DNA of 64,000 nt. Source: Rheinheimera maricola (lineage in GTDB: Bacteria; Pseudomonadota; Gammaproteobacteria; Enterobacterales; Alteromonadaceae). Made by a program: the position numbers and the translations under genes. Where the stretch lies: positions 868,001 to 932,000 of the forward strand of contig NZ_JAERPS020000001.1 in the NCBI RefSeq assembly GCF_016918075.2, written 5' to 3'. Shown here in pieces: positions 18,723-28,249 of this stretch. Every line of letters begins with the position of its first letter. Within the stretch, counting starts at the first letter, position 1. Under the pieces are notes generated by a model. The model saw only the letters and a program-made list of their open reading frames with translations. It did not search any database and was not told where the DNA came from.

Positions 18723-20177
18723 ATGCGCATTTTTACCGCTTCGCTGGCAACAGAAACTAATACGTTCTCGCCAATGTATACCGATTTGGATAGCTTCTAT
18801 CAGTGTTTTTATGCACCACCCGGGCAACATCCTGCTACCCCGACGTTATGCAGTGCGCCACTGGTTGCTTGCCGGGAGCTAAGTGCTACAGACAGCAGCA
18901 TTGAGGTGATAGAAGGCAGTTGTGCCTGGGCTGAGCCGGGTGGCTTACTCAATCGGCAATCGTATGAACATCTACGTGATGAAATACTGACACAGCTGCG
19001 TGCAGCCTTGCCGGTGCAAGCTGTCGTATTGGGGTTACATGGTGCCATGGTGGCTCAGGGATATGACGACTGCGAAGGTGATTTGTTGTCCAGAGTGCGG
19101 CAAATTGCCGGCGACAAGGTTGTGATAGCAGCAACGTTAGATCCACACAGCCACTTAACGGCGCAGCGGCTGAATAATGCTAATCTGTTGATCGCCTTTA
19201 AAGAGTTTCCGCATTTAGATTTTATGCAACGTGCCCGGGAGTTGGTGACGCTTAGTGTTGCAACGGTGCGTGGGCAATATCAGCCGGTAATGCGCAGTTT
19301 TGATTGTCGTATGATAGACGTATTACCTACCAGCCGCGAGCCAATGCGCTCTTTTATCGACAAGTTAAGTCTGTTGGAAGGGCAGAATGATATCTTGTCT
19401 ATTTCCGTGATCCACGGTTTTATGGCGGGCGACGTGGCGGAAATGGGCACTCAGTTGCTGGTGATCAGCAATAATCAACCGCAGCGTGCAGCAGAATTAG
19501 CCGAGCAGCTTGGCATGGAACTGTTTTCATTTCGCGGTAAGACCTTACCGGCTTTTGCCACTATTGATACCGCACTTGATGACGCAACTATGATTGCCGG
19601 CCCCGTAGTACTGGCGGACGTTTGGGACAATCCCGGCGGCGGTGTCGCAGGTGATGGCACCCTGATTTTGGCGGAAATTATCCGCCGGGGTATTAGCAAG
19701 GTGGCGGTGGGTACCATCTGGGATCCGATGGCGGTAAAGTTGTGTTTTGCTGCAGGAGAAGGTGCCAGCATCATATTGCGTTTTGGTGGTAAAAGTTGTG
19801 CCACAGCAGGCGATCCGATTGATGCGCAGGTTACAGTGCAACGGCTACAGCGCAACGCCGTGCAGTATTTTGCTGGTAGCGAAGTGCCAATGGGCGACTG
19901 TGCTGTGATAAGTTTTGCCGGTATCGACGTGATCTTAAATTCTAATCGTTGTCAGTCTTTTGATCCCAGCCTGTTCACGGCGTTACAACTTGAACCGCAG
20001 CAATATCAATTGTTACTGGTAAAGTCGACCAACCATTTTTATCAGGGGTTTGCGCCGCTGGCGGCAAAAATAATCTATGTTGATGCTGGCGCACCTTATC
20101 CGAGCGATCCGGTACGTAACGGCTACCGTAAATTACGCCGGCCATTGTGGCCGATAGTAGAGTCGCCTTTTGCTTAG
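18723..20177 (+). CDS. M81 family metallopeptidase (MlrC-like)
   Basis: 484 residues, the normal size for MlrC-type proteins, AGAGGA upstream of the start. The N-terminal domain begins RIFTASLATETNTFSP and contains GLHGAMVAQGYDDCEGDLL and ATLDPHSHLT, whose Asp/His residues form the predicted zinc site; the C-terminal domain contains DVWDNPGGGVAGDGT. Family knowledge: MlrC opens small peptides with D-residues during microcystin breakdown; most homologues are uncharacterised and sit beside transporters for modified amino acids. Last gene of the rpiR operon. Inference: cleaves a small D-amino-acid-containing amide or ring compound. Substrate not determinable. Confidence 0.85.
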   Translation: MRIFTASLATETNTFSPMYTDLDSFYQCFYAPPGQHPATPTLCSAPLVACRELSATDSSIEVIEGSCAWAEPGGLLNRQSYEHLRDEILTQLRAALPVQAVVLGLHGAMVAQGYDDCEGDLLSRVRQIAGDKVVIAATLDPHSHLTAQRLNNANLLIAFKEFPHLDFMQRARELVTLSVATVRGQYQPVMRSFDCRMIDVLPTSREPMRSFIDKLSLLEGQNDILSISVIHGFMAGDVAEMGTQLLVISNNQPQRAAELAEQLGMELFSFRGKTLPAFATIDTALDDATMIAGPVVLADVWDNPGGGVAGDGTLILAEIIRRGISKVAVGTIWDPMAVKLCFAAGEGASIILRFGGKSCATAGDPIDAQVTVQRLQRNAVQYFAGSEVPMGDCAVISFAGIDVILNSNRCQSFDPSLFTALQLEPQQYQLLLVKSTNHFYQGFAPLAAKIIYVDAGAPYPSDPVRNGYRKLRRPLWPIVESPFA

Positions 20178-20199
20178 CGGCTGCCACCCGGCAGCCGCT
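20176..20199. terminator. Hairpin between convergent genes
   Basis: A perfect 10-bp stem AGCGGCTGCC (20176-20185) with GGCAGCCGCT (20190-20199), 4-base loop, overlapping the M81 stop codon and just before the end of the convergent hexosaminidase gene. No T-run on either side, so termination is likely but not classical. Confidence 0.5.
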
Positions 20200-20208
20200 G
20201 AGGCAAGG

Positions 20209-23200
20209 TTATAAGTCGATAACCTCTATACAACCGCATTGCTGAATAGTAACAAACAACCGCTCTGGCCCGGTTCGACTTAATGCAACATTGGTTGGCA
20301 AAGCATGTTGCAGCCGGTATTCAGCGACAACTTGACCGGTAGCGTTAAGCCGGACAACAGTACCTTTACCATAGCGGGCGACAAACAAATCTCCCTTTTC
20401 ATTGGTGCGCATGCCATCTAAACCATAATCGGAAAAACTGGCAAACAAGGTTTTCTCCGTTAACGTACCGCCGGTACCCAACCGGTAACGCCAGATCCGG
20501 CGCTGTACGCTCTCATTAACATACAAAAATTGCTGATCCGGGCTGACGGCGATGCCATTAGTGGTGCCCATGGCATCTTCAAGCAGATGGCTGCTGCCGT
20601 CCGTATCTATGCGCCATAACTGGCCAGTGCTGTTTTGCCAATTGGGATCGCTGGCAAACAGGGTACCGTTTTTAAGTATTGCCAGATCGTTTGGCTGGTT
20701 CATCAAAGGCTCGGCGGCGTGAACGCTGAGTTTGCCGTGCTGATAGCGCAGTACCTGATGGCCGGTATAGTCGGCCATATACATGACATCGTGCTGATCA
20801 AACACTATGCCGTTGGCAATGCTGCCGTCAGGCAGTTGCAATAATTGCCTGGCGTTGCCGTCTGGGCTGACGATACCAATAGTGCCGTCAGTGCCATAGT
20901 TCACCGCATACAAATTACCGTTGCTATCAAAAGCCGGGCCTTCGGCCGAAGCGCTGAACGTACCTGGCGCTACCCAGTGCCGGCTTAACGGTAAATGCTG
21001 CAACAACAGGCGCAGTGGCCGGTGCAACGCAATGATGATTTCCTGCTCTATGCCTGCTGCGTTTGACAATTGTCGATCTAGCGCCTGCTGCGCTTGCAGG
21101 CTTATATAACCTTGCTGCTGATATTGCTGCAATGTGTTGATGGCAACTTCCAGTAGGCGTTGGCTAGACATTACCAGCGCTGACATCGGCTCAGTTATCC
21201 CTTGCAATTGGTCAGCAGCCTGTTGCCAATGCTGCATTTGCTGTAACAAAGCTTGTAGATTGTCAGGCTCGGGATGCTGCAGCCAGGCCTGTAGCAACGC
21301 AGAGAAGTTACGTAGCTTTGGGTTTTCGGCGCTTAGGTAGTCGGCCAGTTGATTTAACGGCGCATCAGCATGATACAAACCCGCAACCGATTTTTCGTGT
21401 AAGCGATGATAATAGTGCGCCGGTTCCAGTATTTGCGTTAACGTGGCCAAAACGTCAGCCTGGGCCGGAGCGGCTATCCGGGCTAAACCGGCTTGTTGCT
21501 GTTGCGCGGTTGCTAAACCGGCGCTTAATGTTGCCCAGTGACTAAACTGCGTGAGTCGCTGATACAGGCTGTCAGGATCGGTGACATCAGAGGTAGACCA
21601 CAGCCGCTCTGCGACGGCAAAGCCGTTGGGCCACAGACGGATATCGATGTTTTCTGGCGTTACCAGCTCGCCCCACAGGGTAATTTCGCCGCCGAGAATA
21701 TTCGCTGCAGCTTGTGGGCTGATACTAAGGTTGTCAATTTGCAAAGGCGGCGCCTGATGTAACTGTTGGCCTGTCGCTGTATAAGCTGCATTGCCGACCA
21801 CAACCTCACCCGATACCTCAGCTTGTAGCGTCAATCTGGCCTGTACAGGCCCCATCCAGCTATCGGTTTCAAACTGCAACTGATTGGCATTTAAAGTAAA
21901 GTTTTCAATATAGCGCGCATTGCGGCCGGCAAATTGCAAAATAGCAGCGCTGGTACCGGCATTGTCGTTCAATAGCATAAGCTCTGCTTTTACCGCAGCC
22001 CCGCGCTTACGCGCCAGTTCAAACTGCCAGTGCCCTAGGCTGTGAAACTGGCTAAGATCAGGCACGGTTGTAGGCGTTGGTAGTGGATCATTGCGGTAGT
22101 GAAAGGCGGCAATTTGCGGTTGATCCAGGTAATAGCCGGTAGATAATATTGCCGGATGGCCGGCCTGGGCAGCTTTATATAACGACTCTGTACCGCGCCA
22201 GGACTGCACTAATACTGAGGTTGGCAGATCGCTGTCGAGCACTTCATCCCAGCCAATCATGCGTTTGTTGAGTTGCTGCAAAATCTGTTGCAGCCGACGA
22301 TTAAAATAAGAATGCAACTGTTGTGGCGTCGTTAGCTGTTGCTGCTGCATAAAGCGGGCAATATCTGCTGATTGTAACCAGTGCTCTGGCAGCACTTCGT
22401 CACCGCCGATATGAAGGTACGGATCGGGAAAAACGCTGGCAACTTCGCTCAGCAGGGTTTGAATAAACTGATACACCTCTGGTTTGCTTGGGTCCAGTAC
22501 CGCAGGGTGTACACCCCAGTGCCGTTCTGGCTGTGTTGGGCCAGCTTGCGCCATTAATTGCGGACAAGCAGCGCCTAAAGCTGTGGTATGGCCGGGTAAA
22601 TCAATTTCTGGTACTACGCGGATGCCAAGCCCGGCAGCGTAAGTCACCAGCTGTTTCAGCTCGTCCTGACTGTAGAAACCATCTTTACCTCCCACTTGAT
22701 GTAGCAAAGGAAAGGCTTTTGACTCAAACCGCCACCCCTGATCGTCGGTAAGGTGCAAATGCAACACGTTTAATTTTGCCGCCGCCATAATGTCCAGCTG
22801 GCGGTATAGTACATCTATAGGTAAAAAACGCCGAGCCGGGTCCAGTAACAAGCCACGCCAGGCGAAGCGGGGCGCATCTGTTATTTCAAGCTGTGGCAGG
22901 TAATAGCCGGCGCTGTCTTGCTGGATCAGTTGCAGCAGTGTTTCGATACCGCGGTTTAAGCCAACCTGGCTGGCCGCCAGCAGGGTTATTTGCTGTGCAC
23001 CGACCGACAGTTGATATTGTTCCTGCATATCCGGTTGCGGTATCGGAGAGCTTGTGCCCGTGAGCACAACGTTGAGGCGTTTACTGTTGTTATTGCCGTG
23101 CCGTTGTAAACTGATGCCGGTTTGCGTTTTCAGCCGCTGTGCAAAGCGCTCAGTCACAACTGTTAGTGCAGCTGACAGCGGCGGATTAAAAACAACGCTG

Positions 23201-23337
23201 TCATCCAGCCGGAAATTGCCGGGTTTGGCGTGTACTTCGACCGGCTGCGGTAGCAGCATAGTGTCTGCATTAACGCAGGTAAATCCGGTTAATATCACTA
23301 ATAAAAAATAGAAAAAGCCGCGCACTTTAAACCTCAC
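20209..23337 (-). CDS. GH20 beta-N-acetylhexosaminidase fused to an SMP-30/NHL-type beta-propeller
   Basis: 1042 residues, far longer than ordinary GH20 enzymes. Signal peptide at 1-24 (ends VNA). A GH20 N-terminal domain (about 26-150) leads into the catalytic barrel (about 158-600) with VLHLHLTDDQGWR and the catalytic Asp-Glu pair D313-E314 in HIGGDEVLPEHW. An insert of about 130 residues (about 420-550) interrupts the barrel. A helical linker (about 640-790) and a six-bladed gluconolactonase-like propeller (about 800-1042: EGPAFDSNGNLYAVNYG, NQPNDLAILKNG, YGLDGMRTNEKGDLFVARYG) complete it. Function: releases terminal N-acetylhexosamine from chitooligosaccharides or similar glycans in the periplasm or outside. 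The propeller may bind or process the product. Divergent from the TonB receptor, sharing its control region. Confidence 0.88.
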   Translation of the reverse strand: MRFKVRGFFYFLLVILTGFTCVNADTMLLPQPVEVHAKPGNFRLDDSVVFNPPLSAALTVVTERFAQRLKTQTGISLQRHGNNNSKRLNVVLTGTSSPIPQPDMQEQYQLSVGAQQITLLAASQVGLNRGIETLLQLIQQDSAGYYLPQLEITDAPRFAWRGLLLDPARRFLPIDVLYRQLDIMAAAKLNVLHLHLTDDQGWRFESKAFPLLHQVGGKDGFYSQDELKQLVTYAAGLGIRVVPEIDLPGHTTALGAACPQLMAQAGPTQPERHWGVHPAVLDPSKPEVYQFIQTLLSEVASVFPDPYLHIGGDEVLPEHWLQSADIARFMQQQQLTTPQQLHSYFNRRLQQILQQLNKRMIGWDEVLDSDLPTSVLVQSWRGTESLYKAAQAGHPAILSTGYYLDQPQIAAFHYRNDPLPTPTTVPDLSQFHSLGHWQFELARKRGAAVKAELMLLNDNAGTSAAILQFAGRNARYIENFTLNANQLQFETDSWMGPVQARLTLQAEVSGEVVVGNAAYTATGQQLHQAPPLQIDNLSISPQAAANILGGEITLWGELVTPENIDIRLWPNGFAVAERLWSTSDVTDPDSLYQRLTQFSHWATLSAGLATAQQQQAGLARIAAPAQADVLATLTQILEPAHYYHRLHEKSVAGLYHADAPLNQLADYLSAENPKLRNFSALLQAWLQHPEPDNLQALLQQMQHWQQAADQLQGITEPMSALVMSSQRLLEVAINTLQQYQQQGYISLQAQQALDRQLSNAAGIEQEIIIALHRPLRLLLQHLPLSRHWVAPGTFSASAEGPAFDSNGNLYAVNYGTDGTIGIVSPDGNARQLLQLPDGSIANGIVFDQHDVMYMADYTGHQVLRYQHGKLSVHAAEPLMNQPNDLAILKNGTLFASDPNWQNSTGQLWRIDTDGSSHLLEDAMGTTNGIAVSPDQQFLYVNESVQRRIWRYRLGTGGTLTEKTLFASFSDYGLDGMRTNEKGDLFVARYGKGTVVRLNATGQVVAEYRLQHALPTNVALSRTGPERLFVTIQQCGCIEVIDL

Positions 23338-23341
23338 TTCG

Positions 23342-23458
23342 TGTTACTTGGTAACATATTAATAAGCAATAAATATAAGGAAGTCTAGAACTGCTTGCTA
23401 TATGTGGCGGTTTTTTCACTTTAAAGTGTTTACTTTTCGCTCGTCATGGTACAAAGTA
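23342..23458. promoter_or_regulatory. Divergent control region with dyads shared with the rpiR promoter
   Basis: Between the hexosaminidase and TonB receptor starts lie three dyads: GTTAC-TTG-GTAAC (23343-23355), the perfect palindrome CACTTTAAAGTG (23417-23428), and TACTTT-N16-AAAGTA (23431-23458). The last matches 23 of 28 positions of 15860-15887. All use ACTTT/AAAGT-like half-sites. Inference: operators for the RpiR protein, tying enzyme, receptor and the inner-membrane operon together. The rest of 23338-23593 shows no gene. Confidence 0.6.
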
Positions 23459-23593
23459 ACATTGTGAGTCGATATATTTGGTAGTTGTAGCGGCTTTACC
23501 AGGAAGCATAAGATAAGTATAAATTGGCCCGGTTTGCAGTTTTGCTAACAACAGGGCTCACCAGATTAAAACAAGAATAGAAGAGACTACATC

Positions 23594-26500
23594 ATGTCTG
23601 AATTACTCAGTGATAGCGATAATAAAGGAATTAAACGGGCCAGACTCAGCCTGGCTATTTCAGCTGCACTACTGAGCTTAGCTCCGGTAGTTACCCAGGC
23701 ACAAGCTTTGCCACAAAATGACAGCGATGTCATTGGGCAAAAAACTGCAGAGCCAGTAGAGGTAATAGAGGTAAAAGGTATTCGTGGTAGCTTAAACAGT
23801 GCACAAAACCTGAAACGTTATGCTGATACGGTAAAAGATTTAATTACCGCTACCGATATTGGTGCCTTGCCAGATAAATCTGTTACCGAAGCGCTGCAGC
23901 GCGTGCCAGGTGTAACGATAGAGCGTTTTGCATCGTCAAATGACCCAAAGCATTATGCTGATGAGGGCACTGGTGTATTGGTTAGGGGCTTAGATCGGGT
24001 GCGCTCCGAGGTCAACGGTAGAGATGCCTTTAGTGCCAACCCCTGGGGTGGATTAAGTTACGAAGATTTTCCCGCAGAATTGTTAGGGGCGGTAGAGGTA
24101 GTAAAAAATCAGACCGCAGATCTTATTTCTGGTGGTATTGCCGGCACTGTTAACCTGATCACGCGTAAACCCTTTGATTCTGACGAGCGTGTGTTCTCTT
24201 TTAATGCTAAAGCTAACTATGGTGATTTTCGTGAAGAAGTGACGCCATCGCTTTCTGCGTTGTTCTCAGACACCTGGGAAACCAATGCCGGCAAGTTTGG
24301 CTTTCTTATTGCAGCTTCGCAATCTGAGTATAAAACCCGTGGTGATGGTATTGGTCTTGGAAACTTTCATTCACGAGGCGATGCGTTTATCGCAGTTACC
24401 GACCCATGGGGCGGTGTTATTGACATGGACCCGAGTTCGCCGTTAGATGGACCGGCATTGCCGGGACAACCGGCAGGTAGCGTCTGGCATGTACCGGCGG
24501 CGATCCACATGAGCACTGCCGATAACGATCGTAAACGCACTGGCTTTACCTCATCGTTACAATGGGCCAATAACGACAACACTATTGTGGCTACGTTAGA
24601 ACATATTAACTCTAACGCATCGTTAGAGTGGGAAGAACGTCAGTTGGGACAAGCGGCTCAGGGCTTTAAAAGCTGGATGGGTATTTCACAAAACTGGCGG
24701 GATGACGCGGCAAATGGCCATCCATTAACTGTTGAAAATGGCTTTGTTACGTCAGGTATCGCGCTGGGTATTGAGCCTGAAGTGCCATTCTTTTATCGGA
24801 CTCGCTGGAACTACAACGAGAACACCGTTGAAGATACCTCGTTTAATCTGAAGTACAAACCAACAGATCGGTTAAGTATGGCGTTCGACTACCAGCATAT
24901 CGATTCAGAAAAAGTTGTGCACAATTACAGTATGTCGGGTCAGACACGTGGTTCCAGTGTGTATGCGGTGTTTCCTTATTTCCTTGATATGCGTGGTAGC
25001 CGACCAACGGTTGAGGTATTAAGTAATAATATCCAGACACCGGGTTTATCGCCGCATCAGGAATGGAACGGCCCGGTGCCTAATTTGTTTCTTGGTACCG
25101 GTATGGAGCAGGAAGAGCACAATACTGCCAAAGCAGACACATTTCAGTTTGACTTGAAATATGAGCTTGATGGTGCTTTTACCTCAGTTTCTGCAGGGGC
25201 ATATTATTCTGACAAAGAATTAACCGTGCGAGATACTGCATATGAAGGGTTTCTTGCGATTGGAACACCGTGGGTTCAAGCTGACCGCAATGCTGCAGCC
25301 GCGTCACTACATCCTGAACTATTTGAAGTTGTTGATTTTTCAAACTACTACAACGGCAAGGTATTACTTGGCGATGTTAACAGCTTTTTGTTCCCTAAAA
25401 TGTCACTGGTGAAGGACTTCCAAAACTCGTTATACCGAGGCTGTCAGGAGGGCTGGAACAATGCAACTGTCAGTGCTGCCAACAATGGTGTTTGTAGCGG
25501 TTTGCACGTGCCTTATGTCGACAGGCCAAACCGGGTAGAAGGGCCTTTTGCTGCACATAATATCAGTTCTTCAAATGAGCAACGTACCGAGTTTTACGTC
25601 CGTGCCGATTTTGAGCTGGCAGATCTGGAGATACCGATTAAAGGTAATGTTGGTTTGCGTTATGTAAACTATCAACTGAAATCGACCGGTGCTCTGGTGC
25701 AGCCTACGCTAGCGAAACGCGGTGATCCTGGCACCTCTCTTAATACCGTTATGCAGCAACCAGAATACAAACGGTATTACGATTTAGCCGGTGGTGATTC
25801 TATTCTGAGCACGGTTGACGGTACAGACTATGATACTTTGTTACCCAGTCTGAACCTGAATTTCGGGGTTAGCGAAGATGTTGTTGTCCGCTTTGCTTTC
25901 TCAAAAGGTTTGTATTACCCAAGCCTGGTTGACTCTCGCAATATCAGTCTGCTTGAGCTGGATTACAACCGGGTGTTAGAAAACCCGGCCGAAGAGTACT
26001 CTGAAGGCAGCAATCCGGTAGTAGGTCTGCAAAACATCAACGTTACCGCATTGGCGGGAAATCCGTATCTTGAACCTGAAGAGTCTATTAACTTAGATCT
26101 GACGGCCGAATGGTATTTCGCACCTGCGGGCTTTGTTACGGCCGGGTTGTTTCATAAAAAACTGGATAACATTATACGCAACAGACCCTTTGAACTTGAT
26201 GTCAGCTTTGACAGTGAAGTTTATGATGTAACGGCTTATGGTCCGGCAAATACCGGTTCTGGCACGTTACGTGGGGTTGAACTGGCCTATTCTCAATTCT
26301 ACGATATGTTGCCAGGCGCATGGTCGGGCTTGGGGTTGCAGGTAAATTTCACTTATATCGACCAAGATGGCCTGGAAGATCCAAACGAAATTGCTGCAGG
26401 GACCCTGGGATTTAAAGAGGATGGAACACGCATAACCGATAACAGGAATACGTTTAGGGTGTTTACTGGCCTGCCTCTACAAGGTTATTCCGACAAGAAC

Positions 26501-26812
26501 TTTAATATCGTCGGCATGTATGAATATGAGGACTTTTCCTTTCGCATGGCCTACACCTGGCGCTCAGAATACCTGCTAACGCTGCGTGAATCTGAAGAAT
26601 ACGTACCCGCGTTTGCTAAAGCATCGGGTATGCTTGATGCCAGTTTTTACTACACCATTAACGATAACTGGAAAGTGGGTATTGAAGGTAGCAACCTGTT
26701 GAATACCGAAACCAAAACTCAGTATCAAATGGATCAGGCTGGAACCCGTACAGATGCATTAAGCTTTACCACCGACCGTCGTTATGCACTGAGTGTTCGG
26801 GCGGTGTTTTAA
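23594..26812 (+). CDS. TonB-dependent receptor of the large oligosaccharide type
   Basis: 1072 residues with a long signal region (about 1-38, ending TQAQA). A TonB-box-like VEVIEVKGIRGSL precedes the plug domain (about 60-200; DIGALPDKSVTEALQRVPGVTIERF and the YEDFPAELLGAVEVVKNQTADLISGGIAGTVN block cut here into its typical parts). A 22-strand barrel follows and the chain ends in the aromatic residue of SVRAVF, as required for outer-membrane insertion. Family knowledge: the IRGSL-type receptors of Alteromonadales import chitooligosaccharides, maltodextrins and similar sugars. Divergent from the GH20 enzyme with shared dyads, so amino-sugar oligomer uptake is the best inference. Confidence 0.92.
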   Translation: MSELLSDSDNKGIKRARLSLAISAALLSLAPVVTQAQALPQNDSDVIGQKTAEPVEVIEVKGIRGSLNSAQNLKRYADTVKDLITATDIGALPDKSVTEALQRVPGVTIERFASSNDPKHYADEGTGVLVRGLDRVRSEVNGRDAFSANPWGGLSYEDFPAELLGAVEVVKNQTADLISGGIAGTVNLITRKPFDSDERVFSFNAKANYGDFREEVTPSLSALFSDTWETNAGKFGFLIAASQSEYKTRGDGIGLGNFHSRGDAFIAVTDPWGGVIDMDPSSPLDGPALPGQPAGSVWHVPAAIHMSTADNDRKRTGFTSSLQWANNDNTIVATLEHINSNASLEWEERQLGQAAQGFKSWMGISQNWRDDAANGHPLTVENGFVTSGIALGIEPEVPFFYRTRWNYNENTVEDTSFNLKYKPTDRLSMAFDYQHIDSEKVVHNYSMSGQTRGSSVYAVFPYFLDMRGSRPTVEVLSNNIQTPGLSPHQEWNGPVPNLFLGTGMEQEEHNTAKADTFQFDLKYELDGAFTSVSAGAYYSDKELTVRDTAYEGFLAIGTPWVQADRNAAAASLHPELFEVVDFSNYYNGKVLLGDVNSFLFPKMSLVKDFQNSLYRGCQEGWNNATVSAANNGVCSGLHVPYVDRPNRVEGPFAAHNISSSNEQRTEFYVRADFELADLEIPIKGNVGLRYVNYQLKSTGALVQPTLAKRGDPGTSLNTVMQQPEYKRYYDLAGGDSILSTVDGTDYDTLLPSLNLNFGVSEDVVVRFAFSKGLYYPSLVDSRNISLLELDYNRVLENPAEEYSEGSNPVVGLQNINVTALAGNPYLEPEESINLDLTAEWYFAPAGFVTAGLFHKKLDNIIRNRPFELDVSFDSEVYDVTAYGPANTGSGTLRGVELAYSQFYDMLPGAWSGLGLQVNFTYIDQDGLEDPNEIAAGTLGFKEDGTRITDNRNTFRVFTGLPLQGYSDKNFNIVGMYEYEDFSFRMAYTWRSEYLLTLRESEEYVPAFAKASGMLDASFYYTINDNWKVGIEGSNLLNTETKTQYQMDQAGTRTDALSFTTDRRYALSVRAVF

Positions 26813-26843
26813 TCACTAACATCTGATAATTGTGTTGTAATTC

Positions 26844-26876
26844 AAACCGCGTAGTTACCGTACTGCGCGGTTTTTT
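26844..26876 (+). terminator. Intrinsic terminator after the TonB receptor
   Basis: An 11-bp stem AACCGCGTAGT (26845-26855) with ACTGCGCGGTT (26862-26872, one G-T pair) and loop TACCGT, followed by a T-run to 26876. Confidence 0.88.
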
Positions 26877-26885
26877 CTTCAGACA

Positions 26886-27692
26886 TCAGCTGCGGTTATT
26901 TGCCTGGTAGCGCAAACCCTGGCCAAGCAATTGAAAATACTCCAGCCAAATCTTGCCAAGCGCATCGCTTAAGTTATCTGTAGGATAAATTCCGTTATCG
27001 GCCGCTTTACCTTGTAAGGTACCTGCGACCAAAAAGTTGTTTTTCAACGGCTGGCGCTGCAATACTTTCTCAAAGGCTCTGGCCGCCATTTCTTCCGGCA
27101 TGGCCAGATAAAAGCTATTGCTGCTATAGTCAAGCTGCTTACAATGCTCAAAGAAATCACTCTTGTTTTGACCGTCGGCAGATAAATACAGTGTTTGAAA
27201 AGCCGCACTGAGTAGCTCATTGAGGTAATGCGGAACAATAGGTAAATTTTGCAGCCAGGCTGAGCTGGCAAATTGGTTACGCGTAGCCTTTTTGGCGAAC
27301 ATTTTAGCGCTTATATAATGGTCAAAGGCATGAAACCACTCGTGTGCCAGGCTACCACCGCCAGCATTTTTCGCTAACGCTAAAATACGTCCTTGCGGCT
27401 GATAATGTGCACAAACTCCGGGTTGGCCGCCAATACCAAAGGTAATAGCTAAACTGCCGTTAAGTGAGATCACCTGCGGTGGCACTTGCAGCAGCTGCTG
27501 TAAATCACAAAAAGCATCAAAGAATAAATTAGCTGCCAGTTGCAGTTCTTCCGGCGTTACCCAACGGCCAATATGAATGCTATTAAACGCAAAAATTTTG
27601 ACCAAATCGGTAAAGCTAACATCAGCGCCACCACGATGCGGCGGCCCATTGCGGTAATACTGTCGCTGAATGCGCTGTCGTGTTCGGGTCAT
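26886..27692 (-). CDS. Zincin-like protein, CLCA_X type
   Basis: 268 residues. The only strong motif is H117-E-W-F-H121-A-F-D-H-Y, an HExxH zinc-protease signature preceded by GGGSLA. The HEWFHAFDHYIS stretch resembles the LPD1 polyvalent-protein zincin domain and matches a small Alteromonadales family labelled CLCA_X. No signal peptide or membrane helix, so cytoplasmic. The start overlaps the stop of the YgjV-like gene by 4 bases (ATGA), so the two are translationally coupled. Substrate and role unknown. Confidence 0.65.
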   Translation of the reverse strand: MTRTRQRIQRQYYRNGPPHRGGADVSFTDLVKIFAFNSIHIGRWVTPEELQLAANLFFDAFCDLQQLLQVPPQVISLNGSLAITFGIGGQPGVCAHYQPQGRILALAKNAGGGSLAHEWFHAFDHYISAKMFAKKATRNQFASSAWLQNLPIVPHYLNELLSAAFQTLYLSADGQNKSDFFEHCKQLDYSSNSFYLAMPEEMAARAFEKVLQRQPLKNNFLVAGTLQGKAADNGIYPTDNLSDALGKIWLEYFQLLGQGLRYQANNRS

Positions 27693-28198
27693 GTCGCTTG
27701 TTGCCTGCGGCCTCTTATAAAACCAACCAGATTACTGCTTAAAAACGCCAGTTCCATTAATACCGCTACGGGTGACCCTACCAGCAGGTTATGCACTACC
27801 CAGCACGTAGCACCGATGGCCATCAGCAGCCGTACCAACAACACATTTTTTTGGAAACTGCCGATAGTGCCTACCACCGCGGCCAGATAGGGCAATAAAT
27901 TAACAGGGTTGTTGTAGCTAAGCACAATAAGTAAACTGGATAACGCCAAAAAACAATACATCCAGCGTTGACGTGGGCTTACTGCAGCCACCAGAAAACG
28001 CAGCGCCGTTAAGCCAACAAAGCATGCTGCTTCATATTGGCCCAGCACGGCAAAATGGCTGGCATTTAGCAGGGCCGAGACAAACCAGAATTTCAGCATG
28101 CTAGTTGTATCATTGCGCTGAAAAGCCACAATGCCGCTGATAAAGGCAATTGCGGCTAAGCACTGAGACAATGCAAAACTAATGGTTATGTCTGGCAA
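27689..28198 (-). CDS. YgjV family inner-membrane protein
   Basis: 169 residues, five to six hydrophobic segments spread over the whole length (about 5-24, 35-52, 56-74, 80-97, 100-118, 122-150) and a basic C-terminus (RGRRQQ). Size and spacing of helices fit the YgjV-type family of small membrane proteins, which has no known function. It is the first gene of a coupled pair with the zincin-like protein. Confidence 0.7.
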   Translation of the reverse strand: MPDITISFALSQCLAAIAFISGIVAFQRNDTTSMLKFWFVSALLNASHFAVLGQYEAACFVGLTALRFLVAAVSPRQRWMYCFLALSSLLIVLSYNNPVNLLPYLAAVVGTIGSFQKNVLLVRLLMAIGATCWVVHNLLVGSPVAVLMELAFLSSNLVGFIRGRRQQAT

Positions 28199-28249
28199 AG
28201 CAGTGACTCTGTGTTGCTTAATAAGATGGCTAGTGTACCGACTTTAGCC

